In this document: in pieces, positions 24,001 to 37,294 of the stretch
How positions within the stretch are numbered: the first letter of the stretch is position 1
How the letters are laid out: every line of letters starts with the position of its first letter
NCBI RefSeq assembly: GCF_000524195.1
Contig: NW_020170382.1
Span: forward strand, 1,997,698-2,061,697
Origin: Echinococcus granulosus
Lineage: Eukaryota > Platyhelminthes > Cestoda > Cyclophyllidea > Taeniidae
Reading direction: 5' to 3'
Length of the DNA: 64,000 bases
The notes under the pieces: generated by a model
What the model was told of the DNA's origin: nothing
Databases searched by the model: none
What the model saw: the letters and a program-made list of their open reading frames with translations, nothing else
Position numbers and translations under genes: made by a program

Positions 24001-27000
24001 AAGGTGATATGGGTGGGACTAGGCTACGCCAAGAATTCACATGCCTCGCTTTTGGACTCTCCACATAAAGGCAGCAACTGGCCCTAATTTGGTCAAATAA
24101 ATAAAAAGATTTTTCCACCATGCGCTAAAGCCAGCAATATGGCGCATCATTCACTTTTTAAAGGTTTTGCGATAAATGAGTTGGCAATCAAGAGAACTGT
24201 TAAAACTATGTTTCTTGGATGTTTTTTTAATTAATCCTTCTGTTTCTTTCACAGCAGAGCAAACCCTTTCGTCATCATATCAAATTCCCAAGCTCATAGT
24301 TTTCCCATCCTCATTTACATTGTTATTTCCCTGCAGGCTGACTGACATAGAGCGCTTCGGAGAGGACTGTGACCGATTCCCCAACGAGTCGCCACCACTA
24401 GAGGCCCTGATCCAGGAGTTGAACGCCTGCAAACGTAATTCCTTTTTGCGACTCTGGGTCTCTCCAGTCAATAGTGAAAAACTCGTCCAAGCCACGTGCT
24501 CCCGACCCGTGTTCTTGGTCTTTAATGAGCTTTTGCAACTCATTCGGCTTCCTCCAGATCCCCATGTCATCAGACTCTTTTTCAAAGTGGAAAACATCAC
24601 CTCTGTGAGATCTCCGTTCGATGGTATCCTAAAGAGATATGGCAAGTTTCTGCTTGTAAGTTAAATTATTTAGTCGCAGGGGAGGGAGCATGCCACAGAG
24701 CTTTGACTACTGATCCTCTTGGTTCAGTAGCTGATAGCAGGTATTTTACAACCTTTTTGTTCAAGAATTTTATCTTTAAAAGAATTTTCGCTTCGACATT
24801 TTAGCAACGTGACGCCTTACCTATTTCCATACCAGACTTGTCATTTTAAAATAATGCACAGCTTTCTGGTCTAAAGACTAACCTTATTCTCAGTAAATAA
24901 CTTCTAATGTTGGTCATTTTTTCCATTTTTCCATTTTCCATGATAGCCACCCTAGGAATATCTTCCACGAATCTGCCTGTGCCTTAAACGGAAAATCTTG
25001 CACCGAGCTCATTTGACCTCCTCGATCCTTTGGATGTTTTTTCTCAGTAGAGTAGGCTCCTTAATTGTTCGTCTCTTAAACGTAAGCATTTGAATAACTT
25101 TTTTGGGAAGAGAAATAAGTTTTCATGGAATATAACGGAATACAGCTGCGGAGGGATAACTTACGGTGAAATATGGGAATTAGACTAATACCTGATGCAT
25201 GCATCGTAATATCCTGGTTTTGATACTGGAATTTTATCCACGCACAAAGTAAAAATCCAAGAAGGTAAATCAGCACGATTCTTTAAAAAGAAAACCCCTG
25301 TAAATGTCCAACAATAATCATGGAAATCACGATTCCTTTAGTTGTTGAACGAGTGCCTAGACAACAGATCGGACATAGTTAGGATAGATTCTTATCAAGT
25401 CGTTTGAAGGCAAGCTTTTTCAATTCAGCTGTGTAATCGGGTTATTTAAAAGTCATAGAGTAGGAATTTCTAGGTCACAATGTTTGACTGTAGGACGCTT
25501 TTATGTGCATAAATAAGGAAACTATGCACAAACTTTATCAAAGTCATCGACTATTCGTAATCATCTTGTACGAATCAGGTAAAAGACCTTTTTTAAAACG
25601 CAAGGAATTTCAGCTAAAGAATAGTTTTTGAACGCCGGTAGCGTCCTAATTCACCTAATCATTTATTACCTGTTGGAATTTGTGAAAAACGTAAATGCTG
25701 AGTAGTTTCTGGTTACGCTTAAGAAGTACTCTGCCTTGACGAAGAGTAAATAAAGAGCAATTCCTACAAAAGGAAATAAATTCATGTCAACGTGCTAATA
25801 CAATTTGAATAGTGGGTGGTATGCTAACGTCCGATGCCTTCTTTTGGGCATTTGAAATAAGTTTTGGATGTTTTAACAAAGGTAGGTCTGCCCACTAATT
25901 TTTATCCCGGTTAGAACTATATCCTTCACTATTTGCGAATTGCGGTGAATTTGATCCGTAAGGCCGTCGAAATCCTACAACAGTCTGATGTTGGATGCCA
26001 AATAAAATACACATCATCTTCCCACGTTCCAGAGCTTTCTTGGCTCTAAGTGTTGAGAAAATGAGCCAATGAAATCTCTTACCGCAACTTTTCTGACATG
26101 GCATGCGCTCCTATCTCTGGCTTCATAGGAAGGTTGGAACTCCATCATATTTCCATTACAGAAGTCCGACGTGACGACGCTCCGCGTAGGAGGCAAGAAG
26201 CACCATTCGTTCGACACGACCCTACAGGGCAACGTCTCCCTCGACTGCCAACCCAGCCATGTTGTTGTATGTGTCTACGGACCCCTAGTTCAAATGAAGT
26301 TAGTCCACATGACCTGCTCCCCTTCGGGTAAGCACTAAATTTACAAAGTGGAAAAGTTGAGTGCTTATTTTCAATAATCAGTAATATTGTATTCCTTGGC
26401 TGAAAAATATATGGACCGATGGTTTGTCATCGAGGTACTGTAAAAATTTGCCTATGCCGTATGATTTCATTTAAAAAATTGTTTCTAGTAGTTTTTTAAG
26501 GATCAAATTAGGATTCCCAGTCGTGTTTTTCACATTTATCATATCTATATACAGTGGAAGCAATTGTTGTTCTTCGATGTGTCATGTAGTCTCCGGATCC
26601 GGCTCTTTCCCATTTCACTGCACTGCTGACATCGTTTTCGACTAAATAGTTGTGTTGTAAGTTTCAAAATGATAACCTGGTATTTGCAACTAGTTATCTC
26701 TGCATTGATGATAAAATTTTCCAAGGTGATGGGAAGTTTTTATCGAGATGCAAATGCGGCCGCATTCATCTCCAGCATCGTCCGAATGAGGGTTCATGGA
26801 GCATGACAGTGCAAATAAATAAGGTCGTCGAGCGCTCAGCTTTCAGTGTTTAATTGGTTTTAACTTGGTCTTTTAAGCCCCAATACAAATTCAACTTTTA
26901 TTTATCCGGTCAAAAAGGCATCGCAAATAAGGAATGCCAAACATTTTTAAAAAAGCTTTGTCAAATGTTACATTATTCATCCAGAATCTGAGCTTCTTCG

Positions 27001-30000
27001 GGACAATGTACACGAATGGCTTGTGAATGGGGATATACTTTAATTTCATATAGGTAGGCAGTCTCTTGCTTTTTGAGGTGTGAGGCATTAAAAGCTGGAC
27101 AAAGTTTTTCTTCTAATCAAGAATCGGCTTTGTTTGTAGTCTAACGCGGGTGATTATTGAGTTGAAATTCAACTGGAGGCGCAAACGACGGACCCTCAAT
27201 AAATTGTAGCTTGCAGTAGACGAAATTTTTTCTCTTTCGGTGCACCTACTAAACTAAATTTTAATTTTATTAGAGTGGTTAACGATAAGTCTCTCTTCAT
27301 TTGTTCTCAGAGTCATGCCATTTCATCTGCCAAGCTAATCTTCTTTAGCTGTCAGCATTCCTTGTAAGTAGGGCTTCTATGCAAATTTAGCCAAGGTTCG
27401 GTAGTGGTTCAAACCGAGTCACCTCCATGCCGAAAGTTGGCATTAATGATTTCCAGCTGGTGGAAGAGTTCCCCAACAGGGACAATTTCATATCACTCGA
27501 ATTAGGAATTCGGCTTTTGACCTTGCTTTGCTGGAGACTTTGTTATTTTTGTTCACCCTGTGAAAAAATGCTCTGACCTTTACGATAGGTATGTAAGCTG
27601 CTAATTGTTTCACATTTTTGGGGTAATGTCAAAAATGGCAAAGTAGTTCAAAAAAGGTGACCACTCAGACTGACCTTCTTGACGAGATGGTCTGCAGTAC
27701 TTAATTCTAAAAGCCTCATCGGGTACTTGATAATTTATCAGTGTGTTGTGTATACTTGTTTACGTTCGGAGAGAGCACAAAAAAAACTCTGCTTGACCAC
27801 ACGGCATCTCAGTTCAACTCCAGCCAATTTCTTTGTAATACGCCTAAAAATTCAATGGGTAATAAATACCTTGTCAATCCACAAGAACTAAATCAAAGTT
27901 TGATTCAACTTTGCCCTATGGGAATGCCCAAATTTGATAGATCATCTTTACAATTTTCATTCCCTTACAATAAAAATGATGTAATATAGGATTCTAGTCC
28001 ATTTTTCTCCCCCTTGCTTTGCCTTCTCAGACCGTCACGAGGGTTTCTTACTCATCTGCATGGTCGTAGGTGGATTGGTAGTAGCAACTCTCCTATTCGT
28101 AGGACTTTATTTATGGCGACGTCAGTGCCTCAGCCGCCGTCACTACGCAGTGTGGAAAACAGTGGAGGCCTACACTAGCTCCTTGCTACTCGAGCGCCGT
28201 CTCTGCAGCCCGCCGCTGCCTACACCTCTGCCACGAGGGCCGAATAATTTCCACAGGGAGGCGGCACAGGCAAAAAAAGCTGCAGCGTTGGAGTATGTGA
28301 AATTGGGCAAGACCCGTTGGCCCCTTTCTGCCCGCAGTCTTCGATTGGAGGAGCAAATTGCTTGTGGAAGCTATGGCGACGTCTTCAAGGGAGTGCTTTT
28401 AACGTCTCCACCGGGACAGAGTCATGTGCTTCCACGTCCGATCGTCGCGAAGGTGCTTAATGGTGCGTTTAGTTTTATGTGAGAAAAGACAAACTTTTTT
28501 AGATTTTGCTCTCTTGTGAATAAAAATGATATTTTTGCATCACTTTTATCTGGTGGGGAAGTTTAACCTGCTTTATAATAATTTATGATCTTTGGAAAGC
28601 ACGATGTTAGGATTTGAATTCGGAATTCCATTTTTTGCGCTTTTACCTCGTTGGAAAGCGACTTGATTGACTTGCTGTTGCGAGCTAAAGTGGCACTTGT
28701 TCCACTGCTTTTTTTGTTTCAAAATTTCATTAACCAATTCCGCAAGATCAATGTATACCTAAGGCCTAGACTTTGTGCAGATAAAACAGCAATTCTACTT
28801 TCCTTCTTAGCATTTTTTTATCAAATTAATAACACAGTCGGCTATAGATTTACCCATTAGCTGTCGGGGTGAGTAATGGAGGTAAAACAAGCATCTCAAA
28901 CTTGTCCCGACGGTAGTTTTTCACCAGGATCTGATTTTAGCTGCCATACAAACTCTTTCAGAACCAACGGGTTTGAAAGCGGGCATTGGTATCATCTGAG
29001 TAGGTGTTGCCAGTTTTCGCTGTAGTCCTGATAGGGTTGAATACTTTTTAAGGAAAGCTATTGAAATCTCAACCTTGTTGTTTGTTTCAATTACATGTAG
29101 CCTTGGGAAGTTGGAGGTGATTCACGAGAGCAACATCTTCCTTGAGGCCAGATGAGGCTTCTGTTATATTTTTCAGACAAAAGTTTGTCGTAAATCTGTA
29201 AAGTACATTTCGCCAATTTTGACAAGTTAGTTTTGCTATCAAAACCACATCTTACTGGGCTCATTTAATAACTTCTAGACTGGCTTTGAACATGTATAGC
29301 CGAGACAATATCATTTTCAGGGTTTCCGTAGTCAAATTAGCAATAACTTATCTAACGGATCCGATCCCTCGGTATTAGCAGGTTTTTCCTTCTTCCTTCA
29401 GATGTCTACTTGAAAGACCACGTCCTCGAGTTTGCTAACGAGGTGGCTATTCTCCGTCTCATTGGCGCTCATCCCACCATCATCCAGTTTCTGGGCTGTG
29501 CGCATCGCACCAGTGAGTCACGACGACTTTTACTGCTTCAATCTCTATGCAAGTCTCGTTTTACAACTCCTGACGCAAAATTACTAGTACAATTTGTTCA
29601 TGCAAACAATTTCTATGAATGAATTACTTTATTGAGTTAAAGTTATAACGAGCTGCCTAATGTCCTTGGGGTCCAGCTTTAAACAGGACTATGTAATCCC
29701 AACGCGGTTTGGATCAAGGTGACAAAGTGGCTATGCAAATAGCATATTAGCACCAGTTACCAGGAGGAAGAACGGAATCCGGTATGAGCGAATTTCTCAA
29801 TAGACTGCTATGATGTGTTAGTTGAAAAATGTGCCTCTATGGCTGGTGGGGAGATGTTTAAAGAACATCTACTTTAAATAGATGAGACTGACAAAAGGTG
29901 TAGTGTAGTGTACTATAATGATTATTGGATTAATTTATTTATGCAAACAAACCAGCCTTTTAAAATTCCAAACTAATCCCACTTTCGCGGGGTAAGGCTT

Positions 30001-33000
30001 AAAAGATATTTCACTTTCAGAAACAAACACATAAAAGCTACCTGAAACTGTTCGGATAACCAAGAGGTTCATAACACTTAAGTAAGCAAAATTTTTGGGC
30101 TATTGTTTTAATTCGCGCGGTTTATTTTAAGCAGGCAGCCTTTTTCAGAACCGTTGGAGTGTTAAGGAAGAGCCTTAGGTGATGCGCCTTGTCCATGAAA
30201 TGTTCAACACCGAGACATGAAGGAGAAGGAAGATAGAAAACACTTTCGAAGTGAACTATTTTAACAAATGGAGGATATTGTGAATGGCTAATCACTGTCA
30301 TTAGGCGTCGCATGACGTTCGTTTCATCAGGCGAACCGCTAATTACATACCTTAGTCCCCTTCAGTGTTCATCGCCTTGAGTTAATCAGTATCACAAAAT
30401 GAAACCCACTTTGAGCTAGGCAGGAACAATCACTAAAACAACCTTCAAGTCGCAATGCCAAGTTCTAAAACAAATGCTTTTTGGGAACAGTATTACAGGG
30501 GCTGCCATGAATATCAATCAATGGATTAATAACTTACGTCCCTGAAGTCTCATAATTCCAGTAACAAAAACCTTCAAACTCCATGGTTGTTGTTTCTCTT
30601 GCAATTAGTCTACCTCAAATCGTAAATGATTCGTGGGTTTCCAATAAGGTGTGAAAGAATTCTGTTGACGAATTCAAATTGCACAACGGTACAAGTTAAC
30701 AGCACAAATGCGTGGCTCTTTTCTCCCAAAGATTTGAGTAACCGACCGGTGTTGGTGACGGAGTACGCTTCCCACGGCACGCTGTTGGGCTACTTACGAG
30801 CCCTGCGTCCGAACCGAGATACGGTGTTGGGTGAGGTCGTCATGACTTACTGGTGGACTAGAGCCAGGGCTCTTGTCGCGGACCTCTACTCCTTCGTCAT
30901 TGACATTGCTAGTGCTCTAGTCTACCTTGAGGAAATCGCTGTACGTTGCCCATTTATACTTATGGTTGTCAGCGTACGTACCTTGATTTAAAAGCCTTGT
31001 TTAAAGATCGCTTACTTAAAGTGGCAGCGTTTCATTAGGATGATGCAAGTAGACTGTATTCAGATATTTGGGCTGGACCAGATTGCTACTTGACGCCTAC
31101 GATGCGCTTGTTTCATGCTTAAAAAGCCTATGTCCTTACAAGGGGAATGTGTTTCTGTACGTTCCTTGATTTGTGAAGCGCCTTATTCTGCTCTTCTTCG
31201 TTACCCAATTTACATAGTAGGATATTCGAGGTCATATAGTGTAGACGGAAAAATTAGAGCCCATAAACTTGGCACATGTATCGCGATGTAGTGATGCGGG
31301 TACTTACAGTAACAGTAAACCCTACTTTATGTCTTCCTGCCAATCGAAGGTATCGAAACTTTCAGTTTTGGTGACAGTGATGCAGAACTTTTCTTTTACC
31401 ATCAGGTGGTTCACAGTGATGTGGCAGCCCGCAACGTTCTGTTGACTGCATCCCTCACTGCAAAGTTAAACGACTTCGGGCTGGCCTGCGTCATTCCACA
31501 CGGAAAGTTTGTAGAACTACCAGTAAGTTCCACGCTCAGAATTTTAAAATTATTTGAACGAGGTAGTGAAAGTTTTGCACTCGTTTGATATCCGAGTAAT
31601 TTATTGGGTCCTTAAAGATGATTTTTTGTGCCTCATGCATATTCCCAGCTTTTTGGTCTCATTCTGACAGGGTTGAGAAGAAAGTTGTCGTTTTGACTTA
31701 CACGTAACTCAAATATAATCTCACTTACCCTTAGGCATTGTTCTATTATACGCTTTAATAAAATATTGTGATGAACTTGTTTATACCTGCACAAAAACTG
31801 TTGCAAAACGTTACCTTACCCATTAAATCCCTTTGTGGTGCCTTTTCCTACTACTCCTGACTGTTGATCGAATTCCAACTGCTACTCATGGGAGAAATAA
31901 AGCTAATTTATTTCATTGGAAATTCTATCTGATTCCTTAAAGAACAAGCACAAATAACCGTTACATTGTACTCTCGTGCTAGTGACCCGCGTCATTCATA
32001 GCGGACTAGTAATGACCCGATGCGATATGATAAAGTGGCGAGCAACGTGGCGTTTTGGAATGTGTTTCTTCCCAGTTAAACTGAACCTACTCATAACCTC
32101 GTATTGTGTATAATTAAAAATGAACGCGCTTTCCCTTCTGGCCAAATTTCAAGCATATTTAAGCTCTTGTCTATGCACAACCATTAAACATATCCGCTAT
32201 CAGGCTCCAAGGGGGAAAGTCGGAAACCACGGTGCGAATGCTTTGTTGTTTAAGCAGTGCATAATTTCCAAGTCGATTCAATGTTTGCTCGAAAGCTAAA
32301 AATGTGGTTATTTTCAAATCAAGAACGTTCTACATCCACTTTGTTGCAACACGACTTGATGCAGCCATTTATCATGAACCTATGTGGAATGGCAGGTCAC
32401 ATGTATGCGACGGTGATGAACCTTTTAAAGCGGAGGAGATGGAATAGTTATTCGGATAAGCAGATCCTATTTCCTTTAGTTGTTAGCATCAACGAATTGG
32501 TCTTCTTTGAGGACTTGACGCAATGTGCTCCTTTTCGAATATCTCTTTACTTTCGCCAAAGGCTACGAAGAAGGTTCCCGTGCGTTGGTCAGCACCGGAG
32601 GTGCTTCAAGAGAACCGTCGGCACGCGCGCAGTGATGTTTGGTCCTTTGGGGTGCTGTTGTGGGAGACCTTTGCGGTGGGAGAAACGCCCTACGAAGACC
32701 TGCCTTCGGAGTCTGCAGTGGGCGTCTTTGTGGGACGAGAGGGTGGGCGGCTCCCACGGCCTACCTTAGCCTCCGGCACCCTCTACAGCCTCATGACCGC
32801 TTGCTGGGCCGCTTCCGTCGACGCGAGACCTGACTTCCGCACCCTGCTCGAGGATCTCAGCAGAGAGGCCGCACTAGAGAGGAAGAAGAGTGAAGACGCC
32901 AATCTACTAAGTCATGTGGGTGAAGACCTCGTTTTATTCCAGTGGTGGAGGCTTCGATTAAGCGCTCATTTTAACGATTGGCGTGTCCGATGCTCTGCCC

Positions 33001-33095
33001 AGACTGTTTACCACCCCTACCAAACACTGGCCTCGTACAGTAGTTCTTTTTTGTTTATTACCAGTGATTTATTGGTAAGCTGTGTGAATCACTAA
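21067..33095 (+). CDS. Ig-domain receptor tyrosine kinase, FGFR-like but divergent (non-RD)
   Basis: Twelve exons: 21067-21382, 21688-21747, 22153-22343, 23297-23529, 24337-24655, 26162-26327, 26726-26845, 28031-28462, 29402-29512, 30696-30940, 31406-31522, 32562-33095; 947 residues. A signal peptide is followed by an Ig-like domain (C35, W51, C86), a second (C152, W168, C232), a divergent stretch and a cysteine-containing membrane-proximal part. The transmembrane helix is at about 474-497, followed by RR. The kinase has loop CGSYGDVFKG (first Gly is Ala579), K609 in VAK, E626 in helix C, VTEYASHGTLLGYLRALRP (FGFR-like hinge), HSDVAARN (catalytic D736), DFG at 754, and RWSAPE. Arg of HRD is Ser735, and residues 754-783 have no Tyr, so activation-loop phosphotransfer as in FGFR is not possible. 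The other catalytic residues are intact. The donor of exon 7 and the acceptor of exon 10 are weak and chosen by phase. A strong GTAAGC at 33075 before the stop may mean another 3' exon. The FGFR affinity is inferred from the hinge and general alignment. Confidence 0.85.
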
Positions 33096-36000
33096 AAGTG
33101 AGGTCATCTCGTGCGCTAGTGCTCATAAGAATGCCTACAGGGTGCCGTTTAAAAAATACTATGCGGCTTGTAAAAAGCATTCATATTACAACTATTTATT
33201 CAAAAATAACCTTTATTTTTTACAAATCGAAAAATTGCTTTACGGTACTCTTACTAGTTTTTAAGTCTTCAATTTGGAACATCTTTATTTTGGTGATGAA
33301 ATTAACTTAAAAAAAGAGACGATAGTTTTTTTCTCTCCTTATTTATAAGTAGTCGCATGATTATTTGGCTAATACTGTACCTTCTGAGCTGCATCATTCT
33401 CATTTTTTACGTCATTTTTTCTGGTTAATTCATTGGATGATAATGGGAAAAGGACATCTCAACAGCCTTTCGTGTTTGGCAGGAAACATTGGGCTTTCTA
33501 CATACAAATCTGACTACCATTGCCTTTTACTGCTTCACTTCAATCTCTTGTTATTCTTAACTTGATTTGGATCATAATTTTATTAAAACTAGCATCTACG
33601 AGGTTTTGGTCATTGAAGAGTACCTGAAATATGATTTAAAGCTCACTTTTCCTAAAACCGTCATTGAGTGCTTCTTTTATTCAAATTCATTTTTAAAAGT
33701 ATTGTGTTACATTATCCTTTCTCCAAGTGAAATTGTTACCAAGGCGCCTTTGCAAAAGGTTTACTTGGCTACTTTACTGCACTGCTTGTTTTGACTTTTA
33801 AGATGGCTTTCATGGTAACGCATCTCTCAAAAGGACTTCATTGAAAAGCTCGCAATTCTCACATGCATGAGATTTGAGAATGACTTCTAGAATCGGGACC
33901 TGGTATTCAACTAATTGTTAACAAAGTCGTATTCGCTCCTTCGTACTTCCAGTCAAAGTAAACGTTGCTATTGCTCTATTTTTTTGTGCGCCATTCTTGG
34001 TACATCATTCGAAAGTCGATTTTTCTAAGATTTCATTCATTTGACTAGTACCTCTATCACTTTGTTGGTAAAAGAAAAAAGACGGTGTTATGTCCTATTG
34101 AAAAATTACATTAATTTTCATTCATAGGCCATCTGCTTAAAATTTGTCTACCCTTGTATCCATTCTGAGAAATATTCTTGTGGTAGTTGTTGGTGATCAA
34201 ATCAAGGCGTTCGGAATCAAGGCAACTGTTATGTGACTTCTATCCGACCTTCCTTATTCCTTGTAATATTCCCTAGAAATCGTTGTCGGTTCCTTACCTA
34301 GCTGAGTGCGGAAGGCTTTTTCTACCCTGTTTCTTGAGCCAATGCACCCTGTTTGCACTATCACGTCTTAATTTACCTAGAAACCCGGAAGGCCCTTCCA
34401 TACCCTCGTCTAACATTTGAATATTTGCGCAATTTCTCTAGTTTTCCAAAACAACCTTGGATTGGTAGAGCTCAATATGATCCCATGTTCTTAGGCCATT
34501 TTTAAAGTCCTACGGGAATTCGCCAACAATTATTAATATTTCCACGGCTGTTCTATAGGAATAAATACAAAATTGTGATACATTACGTATCCCCTAACTC
34601 CTCGTTTAAACAGGTTATCTTGAATGTTCTCTTAAAATCTCGGGACTGCTAGCGTCAAAAGTTGTGGAACTTAAATGCGACTACTTACATTCAAGCTGTT
34701 TATAAGGACAAAAAGCACCTAATTTTTTTTATCTACAGACTTATCTCCCCATGAGCATGCAAGGATCGCCAGCAAAATTCTGAGTCGTGGGCGCCTCAGC
34801 CTTTAAAATGATCGGCTGCCCACGCTCGACAGCGCTGACGAGGCATAAACACAAGTTGTCATCCAGCAATCAGAGGGTCCCAGGAACCCGCCTCCAATTG
34901 GAGAGAAGATTCCTCATTATTTTTAAGAATAAATGTTGAGACAAAAGTTCTCTCAAAAGATAACGTCCTTGCCTGCATGAGTTTGTAGTTTAACAAACAA
35001 TCAAGCAGATTTCGTAGTGTGAGAAATATACCTTTAACGTCCTAGCTATGGCGCTCCACAGCGTAATCTCTGCCAGCTCAACTTTCCATGTTCAACAAAT
35101 TTGTGGATCATTCTCGTGGGTACTGATGGAGGCCAGTAGAGTTAGGCTGATAATCAGTGTTGATGGGTGTCTGCAAGTTTGGTTTCGTGGTCGGTAAACG
35201 CCGGGAGGCGCCGAAGGCTCGGAAGTGCTGGTTGGTGCCCGAGGTAGAGCTTGCTATTTGTCAACGCATGGTTCACCACGGTTACACAGAGTTGTAAATT
35301 CGATTGTGGCGCATAAAGTAGGGTGAGACCTCGACAGATTAAGGTTTTTTACTTTCATTCAAGGGATTCAGATCGTTTCGGGCCACAAAAGCTTGAAATA
35401 CCATGACTGCAACGAGCATGTTTAGGTATTAAACCATATTTGCAGAAAAAAATTTGTTTTATCAAAAGAAATGGTCTGGTACTTCGGGAACGCCATTCTG
35501 AGGGCCAAAATAGAGAGGACTGTGTAAACGTTGAGTTCCTTGTGGAATATCAGTCGGTGCTGCACCATTACGATTGTTCTCAGCATTTAGTGTGCTTAAG
35601 CCATGAAGTTTGCTTCTAACCTTTTGATCACAGCATTTATCTTTTCTGTACCGTTGGGATGTGGGGAAGTACCCGCAATAGTGCTGGGGATGTACAACCT
35701 TAGAAAGTGCCCTATCTCGGTTTTTTTATTCTGTTCCTGACCTCTAAGCACTCTAGAGTATAGATTTGCGTATTGAAGTTCTTGCTGCTGATTATTTTTG
35801 TTGGAAGCTCGAGAGGATTAAGGTTTACATACGTACAAGCACAGAGCTAGTAACTCGTAAGAATGGGTAGCCGCTTTCCCCGCGCTCCTGTTTTCCGTTT
35901 CTATACTTGTATGCTTGTTCTAACTTTTTAATCTATTTCCAGTGACTAGCATTGGGATTGGTCTTGTTCGAATAGTAAAACTGTTCGCGAGACTATTTTC

Positions 36001-37147
36001 GCTTTTGCCTTAGCGCTTCAATTTCTGATGTGTGCCAGACTCGCTCAAGACGAGTCCAATCTTCAGAATTACCCACAACATTAATGTCGATTCACATGAT
36101 CTAGTCCTTTTACGGTAATAAAATCCAAAACTACTAATATGATTGGTAATGGGTCAAAATGTGGTCGCAGTTCACCCCGAGGAACACAGAAGCAAGACCC
36201 TGGAATTTAAATCTCGTTCTATAGCGCTCTAGTTAAGTCAGAAGATTCGATATACTGTCAAGGAGGGCTGGAGGCAGCAGTATAAACCTTTAGCAAAGCA
36301 TCCTAATCAGTGCCTTGAACCCTTCGAAGAAGGCAAAAAGAGAGATGATTTCGCAGTGTCTAACCATTGAAGTGTTTGGTGCTGATACCACCGGGTGTGT
36401 GGCCAAACTGGCTATAACTGAAAGAAATTAATGGTGGATAGATACGGGCTTGTTGGCCCGACATTTTGACATCTCATAAATAAGGAAGACCATAAAGATT
36501 GTATCGGGGCGTCAATCAGATAAGGTGTCAAACCAAACCTTCCGGATAGTACTTAGTTGTTGCCAGTCGACATGTGCCTATTCGATGAGAATCTAGAAAC
36601 CAATTTGTTTAAAGAGTGAACTGAACTTAGATAAAGATATCACCCTAGATTTTGCATTATAAATGATGGAATTGTTTCATTCCCTAACGAATGCTGAATT
36701 AAGCTGTCCTGACTTTCAATGTGCAAGTACGTGCCTACTCGGACCAACTGCTTCATTGTTGTGGACGTTGTCTGTCCTCCTAAACACCTTTCTAAAACAA
36801 AAATGCGCTTTTGCACTTTGTCAAAACAAAAGGAAGAGTGGAATTCTCAGCTAACTCGAATATTTACACATAAGGAAGCGGGTAAATTCTACGGATTGAT
36901 TAGGGGCCGGAGTAGTCGTCGATTTAGACCGCTTAGCCGAAATTTTCTGGAAACTCTACACCACAGAAGCATCTGTATTCGAGCCACTTCAAGTCTACAG
37001 ACCGAGCACTAGTAATTTCATTTTTGTGCACGCAACAAGCTGTGATAAACGCATGTTTGCTTGTCATCAAAATAAAATTAAATGCTAACATAAAATTTAA
37101 GTAAAACCGTTATTACCTCTTCCAGAATAGGAGTGAGTTTAAATGTC
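33096..37147. other. Spacer between the receptor kinase and LIM genes
   Basis: I see no supported gene. The AT-rich open frames just after 33095 have no recognisable content, though a 3' exon or long 3' UTR of the receptor could lie here; the first AATAAA on the plus strand that I noted is at 34560. GC-richer patches at about 34780-34900 and 35190-35260 look like old repeat debris but match neither A nor B clearly. Confidence 0.45.
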
Positions 37148-37153
37148 TTTATT
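37148..37153 (-). terminator. Poly(A) signal of the LIM gene
   Basis: AATAAA on the minus strand lies about 140 nt downstream of the LIM stop codon (37295-37297). Confidence 0.5.
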
Positions 37154-37294
37154 GTGCATAAAATGGAAACGAAATGACTAAGTGCTGACAGAGCAGAGAA
37201 AACAGGCAAAAACGAAGAGTGATTATTAAAACGCATTCGCCGGATCGGCGTCAAACGGAGGCTGAGAATCCAAGTTCCGGAGATTTTGGCCCTT

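Noticed and set aside
27741..27989. Possible extra receptor exon between exons 7 and 8
   Set aside because: It has no fitting splice sites in phase 1-1, and the direct junction 26845/28031 already keeps the reading phase.
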